DNA of 64,000 nt from Rotaria macrura (GCA_900239685.1 OENT01000789.1:1-64000); one strand, 5' to 3'. Shown: positions 10,988-23,389, numbered from the stretch's first letter. Notes: a model not told the origin generated them from the sequence alone. Numbers and translations are program-made.

Positions 10988-11568
10988 AATTCGTTTGATT
11001 GCATCAATACCCAAAGGGGTTTCACCAGAGAAAAGTTGATTTCTTTATAATTTGACTTATTCCATTAGCTCTCGAGAAATTTATGGGAGCAACAGTATGA
11101 AAAATACATTTTCAATTCCTCGTTTTTCCTTGGGTTACTTCTTTTATTGCTTGTCATTTTTGTGGAAAGAAACTTAAAAATTGTTTTTCAGTTAATTTTT
11201 CTTTTTTATCGTTTAGTTTTGTTGAAAGGAATAGGGAATTTTATCAAAAAAAAAAAGAACAATCGAATTACCAAGTTTTGTTTCCTTTTTCCCTTATAAA
11301 TGCGTTCCTGTTTGTCTACATGTTCTCAGAGAGTGTGAGTGCAAATCTGAATATTCGCTTCATTCACATCTACAAACCCAACCCAACAATAACACCCACA
11401 CCCAACATTAACTACCAAGCGCTTTTTACAAAAAATATGTCTTTCTATATTTATTGCAGAGTTTTTTCAGATCAAAAAATTGCAGATTCAATAGTATTAG
11501 GTGATACCATTTGGGCAATTGTTTTATACGTTGATTATTGAAAATAGTAACTGCTTCCCACCTAGAAA
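10988..11568. other. Upstream region of the VWA/alpha-kinase gene
   Basis: AT-rich spacer. CCCACCTAG ends a few bases before the ATG at 11569 and could serve as a spliced-leader acceptor. No other signal was recognised. Confidence 0.35.
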
Positions 11569-13380
11569 ATGGCAAACCAATACTTTCAACGTCCACCAAC
11601 ATCAAAAACAGTTGATATATCCGATGTCAAGGCTATGCGTCTCCAACTGGATGAAATTGAACGGAATCTACAAAATAATGCTAAAGAAAATAACCTTCTC
11701 ATAGCAATAAACGAGCGCTGTAATGCAATGCAAAACCAAAGTGAAGAAAATCTATCCACTACCGCACAGAAGCTACTACATGCTCATGAAAATCTACATG
11801 AAGTTACAAAACGCACAGAAGAAATCAATAGAATTATAGAAGGATTGAGAAAAGCTGAATCGGTTGATCTTTGTTTTATGATGGACTGTACTAATAGTAT
11901 GAGAAAACATATCGACCAAGTAAAAGATTATATATTCAATACGGTTGAGCTGTTAACTGTGCGTTTTCGACATTTAAATATGCGTCTAGCATTCGTTGGA
12001 TATCGTGATTTGAATTTGTCTCACAGCGAACAGCACAGTGTTAAGGACTTCACAAATGTAAATGAATTTCATGAATTTGTGTCGCTGGTGAAGTGTGCGT
12101 ATGGTGGGGATAAATGTGAAGATGTGCTAGGTGGATTACGAAATACAACAGAACTTAACTGAGAACAACCTGTGCGTATTATGATACATGTTGGTGATGC
12201 TCCAGCACACGGTCGGGTTTATCATGATCTGCGCGATAAGAGTGATTATCATCTTGAGAATGATAAGGATGGGTCTATTGGATATAGTTATATTCAAGAA
12301 CTTATCGAATTGAAAGTGAAATATTTTTTTGGTCGTTTGAATTCTTCTACGGATAAAATGATTGAAAAGTTTCGTTCTTATGCAGAAAACCGAATGACTA
12401 TTGAAGAAGTTGATCTCGAAAAATATGACAATTTATTGCCTTTTATCGTTGAGAGCGTAACTAGGTCAATTTCAGAAACAGCATCGTCATCATTAAAATT
12501 CGATTGTGGAAATAGTGTTAATTCTCTGCAAGAAGTTGATAAATCAAAAAAAACATTTCGACATATTACCTTCGACAAGATAGAACCAACGTGGTCAACT
12601 ATGAAGCCTAAATATGTGAAAGTAGTGAGGTACGAATGTAATGAACAACTACATAGTGACGAAGTAATTCAATATTGGGATATTAAAATTGCCCAAAATC
12701 CTTTTGACGAAGATTCATTACGTCTAGCATACTATGGTTGCATGAAATATAAAGATACATGGGTGAAAGCTGTTTTCAAAGAATACAAATGTATTGATCG
12801 TGGTTCAAATAAAAAAGATAAATATTTCGAAGTTTTGGATTGCCAAGCAGTTGCTGATTATCTCGCAATGGAATTTAATAAATTACCACAACTAAATAAT
12901 CTAACGACGTGTGTCAAAAAAATTAAATTTATATTGGTAAAACTAGTTTTTGATCCAATATGTGAAAAGAAATATCGAAATTTGACAATGGAAAAGTTCA
13001 TCGAAGGCTCCTATAATAAGTACTCAAATAATACCGGATTCGTGGATTATAATGATCCTTCATATACATTGCAAGCATTTTCACATTGGACCCACGAGCG
13101 TACAAGTGGAAATATAATGGTTGTTGATTTGCAAGGTATTGTTACTGAAAAGGATGACAAGTATTTACTTACAGATCCATGTATACATTCAACCGAATTG
13201 AAACGGTTCGGTCGAACAAATCTTGGCAAGCCGGGCATGACAAGATTCTTTGAAACGCGTGTGTGTAACATTATCTGCCATACTTTAACGTTGAAAGCAA
13301 ATAAGCATCAACCAGATGTAACAGCAGTGAAATATAATAAGTATTTTGTCCAGAAATCCAATCGTACGATGTTCGCTTGA
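11569..13380 (+). CDS. VWA domain plus alpha-kinase protein, one in-frame TGA
   Basis: Intronless reading frame of 604 codons. Residues 20-95 are helical, coiled-coil-like. From about 100 a von Willebrand A domain begins with a MIDAS-like DCTNSM, and its second half contains IMIHVGDAPAHGR. The C-terminal third is an atypical alpha-kinase domain, with LQGIV, LTDPCIHS, the Gly-rich GRTNLGKPGM and a terminal CNIICHTL. This matches the VWA/alpha-kinase architecture known from Dictyostelium VwkA and related eukaryotic Ser/Thr kinases. Codon 198 (12160-12162) is TGA, placed after ELN and before EQPVRI, where the family usually has Trp (TGG). Both sides stay in frame and look conserved, so this is a young inactivating change, a sequencing error or read-through. 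A separate 402-codon product from 12172 would lack the MIDAS. Confidence 0.75.
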
Positions 13381-15031
13381 ATATCTAATCGTTATCTATT
13401 AGATTTCAATCACTGAAAACAGCATCATCAAATATTCACAATTAACATGTAGAACTTCTCACCAGATGATTTTTATTTTTAGACCTTGTCAACGGATTCT
13501 ATATGTTTGACATGAAATAAATTAATCAAGAAGAGTTTTAATCGAGTATTACTTGCAAAGTAGATCCGAAACATATTCGACTTACACTTCCGTCCCTCAA
13601 GTGGTTGGTGTCATCTTTGAAATGGAGATTGAAATTCTACAGAAAGAGAAGAACATTAACATCGTGTGCGATTTAACATGCACTTTCACAGTGATACAGA
13701 ATGATGGAATTTGGGGTGTGAGTGTAGATTTTTTGTGGTACCATTGAAAAGGAAGTCAATACCACTGCTGGTCTTGATTACCACTATACCGAAGTTTTGA
13801 ATATAGTCGAAGCAAATAACTTTATTACAATTGCAAGATCTTATAAGACTTTCATACGATCTTGTATGATCATGGAAGACCATACACTATGTTCCTATAT
13901 GACCTTGAAAACGTGGTAAAAGATCTTATAGTTGAATTATTTGATATAGTATCCCATTTATTTCATTAAAACAGACTTCTGTCTAAAGAATAAAATGATT
14001 CAACAAATTGTGTTATTATTCTTCCTCAACTTTAAAATATAGACCTTCGCCGGGTATGAATCTTTTATAATAAAATTCACGAAACACAGCTGATGCACAC
14101 TCTCTCTCTTTTTGGTTTTTTTTCTTCAAATGCAATACTTTTAGTCGTAGGAGAGTATAAAACTTCACATATTGTTGTCTGTTGTTTTGCGCCAGGTGAA
14201 AGAAACGCAAGAAAATTGATGCTCAGGTGAGACAGCATATGTTAAAAACAAGTTTGTAGTCAAAAGTGACATTTTCCTATTGTTGCATTTTAAACTAATG
14301 TTTAAAAAAAAATTCCTCAATGTAATATATTTTTTCAAATACTGTATATTAATCGTCGTCGCATAGCTATAAAATCGATTTCATCATTTGTAGAATTATG
14401 CAGAGTAGACGGTTATAATCGAAGAATCTGATTCCGCAATTATTTTTTCAAAATGATGTGCTTGATTTCCAAGACTGGGAAAAACTATTGTTGATTGCAA
14501 AAATTAAGTTCATAATTTTGAAGAACGAACTTCAGATTCGGGCTCTCCACATTCGGTTACCGCGTTCATGAAACTTTAAACTCTAATGAAATCGATGTTT
14601 TCACCTTGGATAAAATGTAAATGAAGAAAAAATATGTACTTAAATCGATAACCTTTTTAAGTTAATTTTTCAAGCAGGTTACTTCCACTTTAAGTAATTA
14701 ATAAAAATATTTTGAAAATTAAATTGCACTTCCTGGTGCAAAATGTTAAGAGAATATTTATGATTCTGTCATATTCCTGTTCGTGTAGATATAAATGTTG
14801 GGAGGGCTTGTGTGCAAAGCTGAGAAGTAGACTAAAACCCGCAAGCACATCCTCAAATGTGGTAAACACTCGGTCTTTATAATTCAAAATCTTGAGCTAT
14901 GTTAGATTTCATAATTTCGAATAAAGTGTTTCTTATCAATAACAAAAATCTCACAAAAGTGTTTTGTTTAGATACCATTTTGTAATAAGCAACAAAAAAC
15001 AATTCCATTGATTCACGTAGATCTGTAAACC
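13381..15031. other. Intergenic stretch, no gene recognised
   Basis: AT-rich, with only short frames of random composition and no repeat detected by eye. It probably includes the kinase gene's 3' region and the promoter of the next gene. Confidence 0.45.
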
Positions 15032-15769
15032 ATGGCCTCGAATGAAGATCGACAAACAATCGGTAGTATTTTACAACTAGCTAATATCATAAAAATGGAA
15101 AATGATGAAACAATCAAACGCATAAATGTCAAAACTACAGTGAAAAAATTTAAATATCATATCACTCAATCAAAAGTAAACAATTGCTTTAAATTTGATG
15201 TTACTGAAAAGCAAGTAGAAGAAAGTGGTGATACAAAAATAAATTCATGGCACTCATCGATTCAAATGATCGTTATTTCTGATATATTCAACGATAAGAT
15301 AAATTACTCGTGTTCGAACTATGCAGATTTGGTCCGACTCAATAATGAAATGTATATCGTCATTCAAAAGTATGAACTATTTGGCGATAGTGAAAGGGCA
15401 CGTCAAGAAACACTGAAGTTCATTCAAAACTTCCAATTTATTCAAGCAGATTTGAAGCTAATTGAGACGAGTCTTGAGCATGAAATAAGTCAATTAGAAG
15501 AATTGAAAAACAAGATAAATGACATTAACAGCCAATTTGAAAATCTTATGAAAAATCCCAATTTATCCGTTAGTATAGCAAATAGTGTTCCCAGTGGTCA
15601 GCTAAATTGTTACTCATGTGGAGCGAAGCCAACAACTATGATGTATTACAAAAATGATGTCGAGCCAAATCGCACTGATAATTATCGGACGGATGGATAT
15701 TCTGCATTATGTGTGCAGCATGCTCAATATGCAATTAATGTAGGATGGAATTTTATTGGTCAATTTTGA
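15032..15769 (+). CDS. Orphan coiled-coil protein with a C-terminal Cys/His cluster
   Basis: Intronless 245-residue ORF with an even, protein-like composition. I do not recognise a family. Residues 1-70 are charged and Lys-rich. Residues 120-175 form a clear coiled coil, rich in Glu, Leu, Lys and Gln. The C-terminal 55 residues contain CYSCGAKP and, about 35 residues later, LCVQHAQY, a C-x2-C ... C-x2-H arrangement that could bind zinc. There is no signal peptide or membrane segment, so it is probably cytosolic or nuclear. It stands between intergenic stretches next to the intronless kinase gene. Its lack of introns sets it apart from the genes to the right and fits a retrocopy, lineage-specific gene or transferred gene; none of these is proved. 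Confidence 0.6.
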   Translation: MASNEDRQTIGSILQLANIIKMENDETIKRINVKTTVKKFKYHITQSKVNNCFKFDVTEKQVEESGDTKINSWHSSIQMIVISDIFNDKINYSCSNYADLVRLNNEMYIVIQKYELFGDSERARQETLKFIQNFQFIQADLKLIETSLEHEISQLEELKNKINDINSQFENLMKNPNLSVSIANSVPSGQLNCYSCGAKPTTMMYYKNDVEPNRTDNYRTDGYSALCVQHAQYAINVGWNFIGQF

Positions 15770-16598
15770 AAAAAAAGCAGCACTAATCTGTGACTCTTTT
15801 ATTTGTCATTCTTTCCATGAAGATTAGCACAATGTTGAATTTCTAGGGTGTGTGTGAACTTACAGCAAGATAATGTAAAATTGCACATTCATAGTCTGAC
15901 GCAGCACAACGGTGCCAAAGTAATCTTTCATCATTCATTAACAAAGATTTTTGGTTTCCCATAATTTCAGTTCTTTGAATCAAGCCATATCGCTCGAGTT
16001 TATTTGTACTGTTCAGAATCAAGTAACATTTGACTGAAGTAATTACTCTCTTGTATCACATATAAAAATGATTGATTAGTAATAGGGTGTGTAGGTGTGG
16101 ATCTTCTCTTTTTTACCAAGATCACAACCATACGAGAGTGAATTCAATTCTATCCTCGTAGATTGGATGGGTTCTGCAGAAAATCCTGTTAGTAAAATTA
16201 TGATGATTTTCGACAACCACATGCTATGTAATGAAAAAAAGATTCGCACACTGCATTGTGTTGTACCATAGAGGGCACACTAAGTCAGATCAAGTTATAA
16301 AAAGATATTGAGAATCGATCTGAAACGAATAAATTCATTGTGAGTACTAGTGACATCTTACTATTAGAACACATGGCATAGGTTTTTATTTGATTTTTAT
16401 TCATCCTATAGAATCCTTCCCCTTGTCGGACTTGTTATTTGATAGAGTTTAATGAAATATTCAAAGAATTTTTCTTGAGAATCCTACATTGAACTCATTA
16501 GACTCTGTAAATTTTGAAGCTTGACATAACATGCATGTCTTTTCCGAAGAAGTAGTTTTCTTTTAAATTTCGTACCAAATTTTTTTCTATTGATATAG
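15770..16598. other. Intergenic stretch before the four-gene cluster
   Basis: No gene recognised. The segment ends in a pyrimidine-rich run and ATATAG directly before the next ATG, a plausible acceptor for a spliced leader. Confidence 0.45.
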
Positions 16599-19500
16599 AT
16601 GTATTATACAGTTTTTATTCTCTTGGTTTCATTAGTAAATCTTATCTCGTCGAGCCATTCCAATCCTGGTCATTTGCAGCCATTTGGTACCGTTGGAACA
16701 TTAATAAATATTGGAGAAATAAATGGAGAATATCCGAATGTAGTCAAATTTTTTACAGTTTACATATCGAAATCAGAACCAGTTGTATCTCGTCAAGTTC
16801 TTGTCAATGATATTCATTATGACATATGGAAAACCGATGAACAACTTGAAAATGAAGTTGATGGTTTATCCAAAACGACTATTGTCGTTGAATCTTTAAA
16901 ACAACGACAACGCGTTCAAATGAAATTCGGCGATTTTCTTGATAAATATGAAAAAGAACGTTTATTGTTTGCTGATAATGTACCAGCCATTCTCCGGTAA
17001 GATATTTGTTCTATCTAACAACCAGTCTTTTTAAAATTTTTCAATGAAAAAAAAATCCTAAACTTGATAGACTCTTACTCGTTGTCCCATTGACAATTCT
17101 ATCTAAATATGAGCTGTGTAAACCTCTTCGAATTTATCAATATTCATAATCACGAATAAAGGAAAACATACGAATTTATCTAGTAGTCTATTGTCAGTTT
17201 AATACATGATAGCCAACTAATTCTTTGTTCCAGTTCAAATATCAAGTTTTAGAATCGATCAATTCGTTTTTCACTCTTTTAGAAAATATCTACTTGTTCC
17301 ACAGCCATTGCAATGTGAAGATGTTTTACATACATTACAATCAGCAGTAAGTATTCATACGATGGCGAAATCTACTCACGTGTTAACACATTTCGATGAT
17401 CAAGATGATGTCGATTTCATGCAGGATAGAAAACTCTAAAAATATTGTGATTTCGCGATTTCTGCATAGATTTAATATATCCGATAATTTTGTTTTCTAG
17501 TAGATATTTTAATCAAAGAAAAAAGTTTGCAAAATAGTTTTAGCATCGAATATTTGAGTATAATATCATTAGAGATGTAATATAACACTTCAGGAGAATC
17601 ATTCGTTAGTTTTTCGATTGGCCGTATGTGACTGTTGGAAAAATTGTATGATCGATAGTTGAGTTCGTTCGTAAAGTGATATCATTCATTCTCTCGACTA
17701 TGTACAAAAAGTTGTTTATTTGTAAAACCAGCTGCTAGACATTGTAGTACTGAGTTTTCGAGTTGTCTGCGACTTCTTTGTAAGACGTTCCACAATGAGA
17801 AACAGAATAGATTCAATAGACATATCAAGCTATATCTTCGTCTTTTTATATGTTTATTATTTTACTGTTAGATGATTTTTCTAGTATACCATAAAAAAAC
17901 ACGAGGAAAACGTCTGTGTCAATCATCGATTTGTAATGATACAAGTTTATACTGTTTTTTCATCCGGCTTTTTACTGAGACTCTGGATCATTCAGACAGC
18001 ATCAAAACCTTCGTGCTACCGTGGTCTACTCTCACAGATTTCACGAAAATTCAGTTCCATGCCTTTTGCAATATTTCATCGAAGAATGACTTAGACGTAG
18101 AATTAAACTCGTTCATATTGGATAAAAGAGATTTCAACTGATATGTTTAGCAACTAAATGAAGTAGACGTTTTGTTCAAAAACAAATTTACACTCATGTT
18201 CTTCTTCATATTATCTAAGTGTAATATTCATCTGATTGTAACATATCGTTGAATTGGAAACAAATAATAGGTTGAAATGAATTGACAAGTTATTCGTACA
18301 TTTAGACATATTGTATTCATAAATTACTTTTGATCATACATGAATGAGTATGATGATCCCTGAAAGCAAGGTGATGAACATGATGTAAGTCATTATATAG
18401 AAACACTCAAGTAGAAATAATCAAAAATCACTAATAGAGATGAAGAAAAATCTTTTCTTCGTTATAGGTACTAGTTATAAATACTATCGATGCATCACCA
18501 TTAATGTTCAATGAAGATCATGATCCTTTACTCTGTCTTCTTCGTGGTAATAAACGTATCGTTCTTGTTAATGCCAAGAAATATCCTAATGTTCGTCAAG
18601 TAAGTTAAGACAAATAAAACGTGTGTGTGTGTGTGTTTCTTTTTTTCTTTTGTTCTAAAATCACATTTGTTTTCAAAGATTGTTATGCCTGACAATCGAA
18701 AATCTCGTGAAGCACCCATTAATCTAGAAAAGTAGTTCTTCTACTCGAGTTTATTTATGAAGAAAAAAAACATGTTTTTGTTTTTCTTATTTCATTTTAT
18801 TGAAGAGTTGATTTCAATCAATATCCCGAATTAGAAAATGTTGAATATTATGTTACGAATTTAACAGCTGGCGATTGTCTATTCATTCCGAGTGGATGGA
18901 TTTTTTATGAACGTTCACTAGATAATACAATATCCATAATATATAATATAAATCATAAACAAGCAAATGATATTGATTTGAATGAAATAAATCTTTGTTC
19001 AACAAATAATAAATTTGATTCATCGTTTACACTTGACCAACTCGATTGGACAGCGTTGGAAAGTGAACCACAAAATTTGAAGTAAATTATTGGCCAAAAA
19101 AGAAAAGGAATACTTGAATATATCTTTTTCTTTCGATTGTAGAGAAATAATTATTAGTTTAGTTAATTCAAAATCGAATAGTTTTGAAAAATGGCAAGCA
19201 ACATTTTCGAAAGTAATTACAAATCGATGACAATTATATCTAATATGTATTTTTCTTTTAGTATTTTTCATTTGATTTAGCATCGGATTCTGAAACATCA
19301 GCTATATTTGATGAAGTAAATTTCGATTGAGTACGAAAAATAAAAATAAGTAACAGCTAATGTTTTGTTTTTAGTTCTATGGAATTATTGATGTCGATGG
19401 TAATGGTGAAGTAACAGCAGCTGAAATCGAACAAATCAATGGAGCAGTATTTAAATAACTCGTTCTTTTTTCTTACAAAAATGAATTCGTTCGTATGTTT

Positions 19501-19704
19501 TTTTTTTAATAATTTGAATAGCATCAACATCATATCTCGGATATTCTTTATGAAATGATAAAATTAATTCATGATAAACAGAAAGATAATTCAACAAAAC
19601 CAATTGAAAATACCGAAGACATATTAGAAGATGAAGAAATTAATGATTCGGAGAATGATGATATGAATGAACACTTACAACAAGACTATAAATCTGATTT
19701 ATAA
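16599..19704 (+). CDS. Secreted JmjC/cupin-like protein with an EF-hand, catalytic residues lost
   Basis: Nine exons (16599-16996, 17283-17346, 18468-18599, 18679-18731, 18806-19081, 19143-19212, 19262-19315, 19375-19446, 19522-19704) join in phase to 433 residues. Residues 1-20 form a signal peptide. Residues about 135-270 follow the cupin-8/JmjC fold (DPLLCLLRGNKRIVLVNAKK, then NVEYYVTNLTAGDCLFIPSG). The HxD iron motif expected after DASPL reads Met167-Phe-Asn169, and the distal His expected after PSGW is Phe249, so Fe(II)/2-oxoglutarate chemistry is unlikely. A canonical EF-hand loop starts at Asp355 (DVDGNGEVTAAE). The acidic tail ends KSDL, faintly like an ER-retention signal. A luminal calcium-binding pseudoenzyme, comparable in concept to JMJD8, is the best guess. 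Intron 2 (17347-18467) is 1.1 kb; I saw no missed exon in it. Confidence 0.75.
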
Positions 19705-19904
19705 TTATAAACGTTGTTTTATTTAACTCGTCCGTTTGTAATATCTTTTCTTTTTCTCTCGTATGAATGTGAAGTTATTAAATCACGTATTGTTGTCCGT
19801 TTTGTGTGTGAAACATCGTATGTGTTTTTCAGTGATTTATCATTTAAGCAATATCAACATTATTTCTAGTCTTTCAATATCTCTCGTCTTCAGATAGTTC
19901 GATT

Positions 19905-22900
19905 ATGAGTGATCGATTCTTTCAAAATAACTATGCGGATTATAACGGCGAACAATATCTTGACTCGAACAATCAAGTTTGTTCTTATCATTCTTTTCAG
20001 TAAGATAATGCCTAAGTCATTTTTTTTCAGTTGAATCCTCAAATACGATCAACTATTATTCGTTGGATTGAACTTCATATTCAAATACTCGAACAAAATC
20101 TCAATCAAATCGATCCATCCGATGGATCTGTCTATACTGGTAGTGCAGGTAAAGGGTTGAATATAATTACGAAGTACTACCTTTACGCAAAACAAGAATT
20201 TCTAGTAAAAAAAAACATTTATTGGATGAATACTAGAAAATCCAAGTGAATATTTCTTGTACACAGAACAAATCTCAAAGAGTATATAGTTTGTGATCAG
20301 TGTGAATTCGTATCTTTACTTGCCGTAAAGAACTTTATGACCGACAATAGCTGAGGCTACCTCCGTCAATAGGGAGGCAATGAATGAAAGTGGTTGTTTT
20401 CCATAAACGATACCTATGCACGTATAGGGATGCAACGGTGACGGTACGTCACCGTTATACCGTCACCGGTCATTGTTACCTCTCTTACCAGTCTCATTGG
20501 TCGCTTTCATTTGTACAGAGTGTATATTTAGCTCATTTTCACTATTACACTTGATAAGGGGTGAGAAGCTATTTAGAAACCATTTACTTAGCACTCAAAC
20601 AATAGCAAAGTCCTCCCTTCAATCAGAATTTCTAGTAAAGTAGGCGGTGAGTCAAGCTATAAGGCAAAAAAGTTGAAGTGTTCGTGAACAAAGATTGAGA
20701 ATCCGTCATGAATATGTTCAAAAGTTTTAATTGACTTGCATATGAATAGCATTGTGTTCAATATTTCTTTCCAATACAATAGGAGTAAAACAATACCAAT
20801 ACCACCAATATTATTGGTATTGTTACATCCCTACAATAGATCTATAAGAAAAGTTCAAAAAGCTCACTGAAAATTTTTAAATCTCGATATTAATAGTGTT
20901 AGGTTAAGTTTTTAGGTAGTAACTAGAATCTCAGAGTGGAGTTTACTTTAATGCATTATTCGATAACTAAACACACTATGAAGAGAAGTCGGTTTATTAC
21001 CGAAGCTGTACCTGGTGAAACCGGTAACGCTCACCGTTGACACCGGTGACGGTGACCCGTGATGACCGGTGAAACAGTGCCGGTACGCCGTTACTACGGT
21101 TACCGTCACCGTTGCATCCCTATGCACGTAGATGCATAACAAAAGATCATTTAAACGAGAAAACTCACGTAGATAACTTTTCGAATTTTGAAGAAGGAAA
21201 ATAAACAAGAAACTAAGATGATATTCTTAGATTGTTTGTGACACTAGTAGAAAACTAGGATTAAGACAAGTCCAAATTAAGTCGTCATCGTTTCAAATAT
21301 AGGCGTATAGCGTTGCAGTCAACTCTCGTCGAGAATCAAGTCTCTTCATCAGACATAATTCACTATCATACGTATTACATATGGGATTTGCACAATGTTT
21401 TTGTTATCCAACATATTAGGTATTGCATTACTCTACTACCGTCTTGGTCAACTTTTCCAAGATCAAAGAACTCACTATATGAACAAAGCAAAACTATTAA
21501 TCGATTCAGCCTTAAAAAAATTGAACGGTACGAAGAAATAAAACTGAAAACTTTGTAATGTGTTGATTTAATTTCTATTAGGAAGAGCAATTACATTTCT
21601 ATGCGGTGATGCAGGACCAACAGCAATTGCAGCTGTTATTTATAATCATTTAGGTGATCAAAATACAGTAAATAAATGCATTGACAAGTAAGAACATGTG
21701 TACAGCAGATATATAAATGATTTCTTCTCAGAATTTTATCGATGAGAAAAAAAGCATTGAGTCATTCAAATCCAGATGAATATCTCTATGGTCGAGCTGG
21801 TTACCTTTATACATTAATGTTTCTTCAACGAGAACTAGGAAATCATATTGTTGATAATCAACTCATAATTGATGTAAACAAAATAGAATTCTATCGTTGA
21901 AATGGCATTTGTTTTCTTTTTTTCATTTTCTTTATTTAGATATTTGAATTCATGATTAAATCAGGTGAAAAATATGCACGAGAACGAGGCTCAAGATCTC
22001 CATTGATGTATCAATGGTACAATACTGAATACTTAGGAGCAGCACATGGCGTATCGGGCATTGTTTATCTTCTTCTTAAAGTAAAACGACGATGAGTAGA
22101 ATCTTTCTTCATGTTCTTCATATATGATAGATAGCAAATAATCCATCGTTTGTTAATCTTCGACCATATGTTGATTCACATTTATTGCCAACAGTTGAAT
22201 ATCTTCAAACAAAACGTTTATCAAGTGGTAACTATATGTCATCAAATGATAGTAAATCAGATAAACTTGTACAATGGTGTCATGGTGCACCTGGTTTTAT
22301 TTATGTATTTAATCGAGCATACGAAGTAAGTTTAGAACAATCGTACTCAACAGTTTGTCTGGTGGAACTCATTCACGCAAATTTTTCAGTTGATTAAAAT
22401 ATTAAACAATCGATTTATATAATAACATTCAATGGTTATACTAATGACCATGAAACTGTAGAAAATGCTTGAGTTCTAGATAGTAAGCTCTGCTAATGCG
22501 CATAATGTCATCTCAATGAATATAATTCGAAGTATTTCATCGGCAATGGAATAATTCAAAATATCAATTCTTTTATAATATATTGAAGACAAAGAAAAGC
22601 ACATGAGTAATAAGATCCTCTTTAGTTACGTATGTACAGTTTGACACTCAACTGTCAATAACGACCTCGAGTACATCCTAAGAAGGCTTAGCAATGATTT
22701 CTATACTACGTTAGAATATCAATAATAGTTTTTTTTCTTTTATTATGATCTAACTGGATAAGATACGTATTATGTTGAACACATATATTGTAGTGATTTT
22801 TTGTATGAAAAATCGAATTTAATCCTTCATACAATCATCGATAGGATTAGTCTATTTCTATTATGCATTAGTACATGATCATAATAATATAAAAAATACT

Positions 22901-23383
22901 TCGACAAGGATTTCTTTTGTTTTTCTATGATAGTTGACTGGTAACAATTCATATATAGAACGAGCTGTGTCGGCTGGTAATGTTGTTTGGGAACGTGGAC
23001 TTCTAACAAAAGGTTATGGTCTTTGTCATGGTACAGCTGGTAATGGCTATGTATTTCTTGATCTATATCGTGTAACAAATGATACAAAATGGCTTCATCG
23101 TGCAATAAAAGTCAGTTAATAATTTAATCTTTCCATTTAGGGATCGAGCGTCTATGTTTTTTCTTTCTTTCATTTGTAAGTTTGCTGAATTTTGTTTGGA
23201 TTATGGAAAGCATGCTTTGCCAAGAGCACCCGATACTCCTTATTCATTATTCGAAGGTATATAGTCTTTTTATTGTATTCGATGTAATGAATGAATATTT
23301 TTCCTTTAGGTTTAGCTGGAACGATTTCTTATATGGCCGATGTTATTAATGTAGGACATGCACGATTTCCTGGATTCGATTAA
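19905..23383 (+). CDS. LANCL: LanC-like protein (LANCL family)
   Basis: Ten exons (19905-19976, 20031-20148, 21420-21527, 21582-21687, 21732-21873, 21940-22080, 22131-22325, 22934-23110, 23181-23256, 23310-23383) join in phase to 402 residues, the normal LANCL length. Family motifs occur in order: [58 protein letters not shown] and a terminal [15 protein letters not shown]...ARFPGF. The two Cys of WCHG and LCHG and the His next to the second one are the zinc ligands of the LanC fold, so the site looks intact. Animal LANCL proteins add glutathione to dehydroalanine or dehydrobutyrine in damaged proteins; that role is family knowledge. Paralogue (LANCL1, 2 or 3) not resolved. Intron 2 hosts a hAT-type element. 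The gene begins 200 bp after the JmjC-like gene. Confidence 0.92.
20425..21122. mobile_element. hAT-type non-autonomous element in LANCL intron 2
   Basis: The 698-bp element begins TAGGGATGCAACGGTGACGG and ends with its reverse complement, a terminal repeat of at least 20 bp. It is flanked by perfect 8-bp direct repeats TGCACGTA (20417-20424 and 21123-21130). Both marks point to the hAT superfamily. Subterminal stretches rich in ACCGGT/ACCGTCAC occur at both ends. There is no transposase ORF. The perfect duplication suggests a fairly recent insertion. It lies wholly within an intron, so the LANCL reading frame is unaffected. Confidence 0.9.
20780..20833. repeat. 54-bp palindrome resembling a miniature hAT end pair
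   Basis: Inside the intronic hAT element, TAGG-AGTAAAACAATACC and its near reverse complement ending TTACATCCCTA form a hairpin with a very small loop. The right terminus (read inward, TAGGGATGTAAC) resembles the terminus of the host element, so this may be a tiny relative inserted within it or an internal rearrangement. Confidence 0.5.
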
Positions 23384-23389
23384 TCATCG

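Noticed and set aside
11278-11541. 87-codon frame upstream of the VWA/alpha-kinase gene
   Set aside because: Low-complexity Asn/Pro/Thr and Phe-rich sequence without homology; it ends before the kinase start.
17872-18141. 90-codon frame in the long intron of the JmjC-like gene
   Set aside because: The flanking exons already join in phase and the peptide does not extend the JmjC fold. Treated as intron.
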